Program-made: the position numbers and the translations under genes
The notes under the pieces: generated by a model
What the model saw: the letters and a program-made list of their open reading frames with translations, nothing else
The model's database searches: none
Told to the model about the DNA's origin: nothing
Assembly: GCA_014381745.1 (NCBI GenBank)
Contig: JACNLA010000043.1
Location: forward strand, 1-33,049
DNA: 33,049 nucleotides
From: Actinomycetota bacterium
GTDB taxonomy: Bacteria; Actinomycetota; Acidimicrobiia; Acidimicrobiales; MedAcidi-G1
Reading direction: 5' to 3'
Shown: positions 30,999-33,049 of the stretch, in pieces
How the letters are laid out: the number at the start of each line of letters is the position of its first letter
How positions within the stretch are numbered: position 1 is the first letter of the stretch

Positions 30999-31202
30999 AT
31001 GGACAGACCTTCGGCTTTTGCAGAAAATCGCTTTCTCGGCGACAAGCGGACCCAGCAGGTCTACGACCTGGACGAGGTTGCCGATGAGGAGGCCATGGCC
31101 ATCGTGCTAGACGAGTTGATGGCTGCCGAGACCTTTTTGTGTTTCGGTCCTGACACCCTGGCTGAGGCCAGAAACCGCGGCTACCGCCTCAGGAGCATCT
31201 AG
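30999..31202 (+). CDS. Small conserved-looking acidic protein of unknown function
   Basis: 67 aa with no membrane segment or known motif that I can name. Distinct blocks are [21 protein letters not shown] at the start and [21 protein letters not shown] at the end, with an acidic middle ([13 protein letters not shown]). Similar short proteins with a FGPDTLxEAxNRG ending seem familiar from actinobacteria, but I cannot assign a function. ATG 30999 is set by TAGCCT 8 nt upstream; a longer frame from 30945 would cross the promoter. Its TAG stop shares a CTAG with the aconitase stop. Confidence 0.75.
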   Translation: MDRPSAFAENRFLGDKRTQQVYDLDEVADEEAMAIVLDELMAAETFLCFGPDTLAEARNRGYRLRSI

Positions 31203-33049
31203 CCGGCGCCGGTTTCTTCAGGGTGGCGGGCCTGGTGTCTTATCAGGTTGAGGGCGCTGCCGGCGCGGAACCATTCGATCTGGGCCGGAGACATGGTGTG
31301 GTTGGCGGCGATTCGGGTGGTGGTGCCGTCCTGGTGTGAGATGGAAACGTCGACCGGGGAACCGGGGGCAAGGTCGGCCAGACCGGTGATCGAGATGCGG
31401 TCGTGCTCACCGACCTTGTCGTAGTCGGCCGGGTCGGCAAACGTGAGCGCAAGGACGCCCTGCTTCTTCAGGTTGGTTTCGTGGATTCTGGCGAATGAGC
31501 GGGCCATGACTGCCAGTGCTCCACGGAACCTGGGTTCCATGGCGGCGTGCTCACGGGATGAGCCCTCACCCATGTTCTCGTCGCCGATGGCAACCCAGGG
31601 GATGCCGGCCTCGTGGTACCGCCTGGCGATCTCGGGGTAGGGGCGTGTCTCACCGTCGGTGATGTCGAGGCCGGTGCCGACGGCGTCGGTGAAGGCGTTG
31701 ACGGCACCCATGTAGAGGTTCCCGGAGATGTTCTCGAGATGGCCCCGGTAGCGCAGCCACGGGCCGGCCATGGAGATGTGGTCTGTCGTGCACTTGCCCT
31801 GTGCCTTGACGAGCACGGCCAGGTCGGTGAAGTCCTCGCAGTTCCAGGCGGCAAAGGGGGCGAGAACCTGAATGCGGTCGCTGTCGGGTGACACGGTGAC
31901 GTTCACGCCGCTGCCGTCCTCGGGTGGGGCGAGGAACGTGGGCGCGCCGGGATCGAAGCCGTCGGCCGGCAACTCCTCGCCGACGCCGACAGATAGGCGC
32001 ACGTGTTCACCTGCATCGTTGACGAGGGTGTCGTTGGCGGGGTCGAAGTCGAGTTTCCCGGCAAGGGTGAGAGCGATGACCGTCTCTGGTGAGGTGACAA
32101 AGGCGTGGGTGGTGGAATAGCCGTCGTTGCGCTTGGGGAAGTTGCGGTTGTAGCTGGTGACGATGGAGTTGGGCACCCCGTCGTCGAGATCCTGGCGGTC
32201 CCACTGGCCGATGCATGGGCCGCAGGCGTTGGCCAGAACCGTCGCCCCAAGTGCCTCGAAGTCGGCCAGGAGGCCGTCGCGTTCGATGGTGGCCCTGACC
32301 TGTTCGGACCCGGGGGTGATGAGGAGGGGAGCCTTGGCTGTGAGGCCCTTGGCTACAGCGTCGCGTGCAATGCCGGCGGCCCGTGTGATGTCCTCGTAGC
32401 TGGAGTTGGTGCACGAACCGATGAGGCCTGCGCTCACAGCGAGGGGCCAGCCGTTTGCCTCGGCCTCGGCGCCCAGGTCGGCGACCGGACGGGAGAGATC
32501 CGGGGTGTGGGGTCCGTTGATGTGTGGTGACAGGGCGGACAGGTCGATGTGGATGACCTGGTCGAAGTAGGTGTCTGGATCGGCCTCGACCTCGTCGTCG
32601 GCCCGCAGGTGTTCGGCCACGGCGTCGGCGGCATTGGCCAGAGCTTCGCGGCCTGTGGCCTTGAGGTAGCGGGCGATGGAGTCGTCGTAGCCGAACAGGG
32701 AGGTGGTGGCACCGATCTCGGCGCCCATGTTGCAGATCGTGGCCTTGCCGGTGGCTGAGAGGCTTCGTGCACCTGGGCCGAAGTACTCGACCACGGCACC
32801 GGTGCCGCCCTTTACGGTCAATATGTCGGCCACCTTCAAGATGATGTCCTTGGGTGCCGTCCAGCCGCTCAGCTCACCGGTCAGGTGGATTCCGATGAGC
32901 TTGGGCCACTTGACATTCCAGGGGTTGCCGGTCATCACGTCGACGGCGTCTGCGCCACCGACGCCGATGGCGACCATTCCGAGGCCACCGGCGTTGGGGG
33001 TGTGGCTGTCGGTGCCGATCATCATCCCGCCGGGGAAGGCGTACTGCTC
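31199..33049 (-). CDS. acn: Aconitate hydratase, mitochondrial-type (5' end outside window)
   Basis: 616 aa of the C-terminal part; the frame runs off the window end, missing roughly 130-150 N-terminal residues. It begins [22 protein letters not shown]. The [4Fe-4S] cysteines are in [11 protein letters not shown] (one) and [11 protein letters not shown] (two). Further family marks are [22 protein letters not shown], the [15 protein letters not shown] active-site loop and the swivel domain to the end. Wording such as [15 protein letters not shown] and [19 protein letters not shown] follows mitochondrial aconitase (about 750-780 aa) rather than the longer bacterial AcnA common in actinobacteria. 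It interconverts citrate and isocitrate. It depends on Fe-S assembly, the task of the suf genes here. Confidence 0.95.
   Translation of the reverse strand, partial: EQYAFPGGMMIGTDSHTPNAGGLGMVAIGVGGADAVDVMTGNPWNVKWPKLIGIHLTGELSGWTAPKDIILKVADILTVKGGTGAVVEYFGPGARSLSATGKATICNMGAEIGATTSLFGYDDSIARYLKATGREALANAADAVAEHLRADDEVEADPDTYFDQVIHIDLSALSPHINGPHTPDLSRPVADLGAEAEANGWPLAVSAGLIGSCTNSSYEDITRAAGIARDAVAKGLTAKAPLLITPGSEQVRATIERDGLLADFEALGATVLANACGPCIGQWDRQDLDDGVPNSIVTSYNRNFPKRNDGYSTTHAFVTSPETVIALTLAGKLDFDPANDTLVNDAGEHVRLSVGVGEELPADGFDPGAPTFLAPPEDGSGVNVTVSPDSDRIQVLAPFAAWNCEDFTDLAVLVKAQGKCTTDHISMAGPWLRYRGHLENISGNLYMGAVNAFTDAVGTGLDITDGETRPYPEIARRYHEAGIPWVAIGDENMGEGSSREHAAMEPRFRGALAVMARSFARIHETNLKKQGVLALTFADPADYDKVGEHDRISITGLADLAPGSPVDVSISHQDGTTTRIAANHTMSPAQIEWFRAGSALNLIRHQARHPEETGAG

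Noticed and set aside
1-33049. CRISPR arrays, insertion sequences, direct-repeat islands or a further in-frame UGA gene
   Set aside because: None seen on reading; apart from selD, no gene ends at a TGA followed by a clear continuation of its family.

Overview
The window is high-GC DNA (low-to-mid 60s % by eye) with densely packed genes. It looks like a chromosomal segment of an actinobacterium, most plausibly of the Acidimicrobiia. That placement is an inference from gene content: a Mov34/JAMM protease gene beside an O-phosphoserine-type cysM, the rph-rdgB pair, a homodimeric pyruvate dehydrogenase E1, a SUF iron-sulfur system with SufU, acyl-CoA carboxylase parts, and ANNNT-type -10 boxes. 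I see no insertion sequence, prophage, CRISPR array or rRNA operon.

Layout. 1-5202: tmRNA (ssrA, minus strand), a class-III aminotransferase, smpB, a JAMM protease gene (mec-like), cysM, rph and rdgB. 5199-9131: a three-PAS GGDEF-EAL protein, tRNA-Leu(UAG), clpP and rpe, all on the minus strand. 9142-15077: an AceK-type isocitrate dehydrogenase kinase/phosphatase (rare outside proteobacteria), a SufS-like PLP protein lacking the catalytic Cys, selD (itself a selenoprotein, read through an in-frame UGA), an acyl-CoA carboxylase carboxyltransferase and a stand-alone biotin carrier. 15148-18357: a GNAT acetyltransferase, a membrane-anchored pseudokinase with a degenerate CpaE/MinD-like protein, and a small HTH protein. 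18414-23415: a SUF locus made of two convergent units, sufD-Rieske-sufC on plus and sufC-sufS-sufU on minus, with a related dyad upstream of each. 23485-31202: an MBL hydrolase, acyl-CoA dehydrogenase, a small membrane protein, a GDP-fucose synthase-like epimerase/reductase, an HhH-GPD protein, aceE, rnhA, a structured intergenic element and a 67-aa protein. 31199-33049: a mitochondrial-type aconitase that runs off the window.

How it fits together. ssrA and smpB give trans-translation, and clpP could degrade tagged products. mec/cysM, the Cys-less SufS homologue with SelD, and the SUF locus make the window rich in sulfur, selenium and Fe-S chemistry; aconitase and the Rieske protein are Fe-S proteins. 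AceE, aconitase and AceK all bear on flux into and around the TCA cycle/glyoxylate shunt.

Expression signals. Thirteen CDS starts have a TANNNT box ending 6-8 nt upstream of the start codon, the geometry of leaderless transcripts. In three of these cases the box reuses the stop codon of the neighbouring gene. Three convergent gene pairs share a CTAG in which each strand reads its own TAG stop.

Strongest leads: the selenocysteine-containing SelD with its Cys-less desulfurase-like partner; the split SUF locus with two sufC genes, no sufB and a shared operator-like dyad; the structured element at 30735-30957 with 18-nt complementarity to the expected 16S rRNA 3' end; and AceK in an actinobacterial background.
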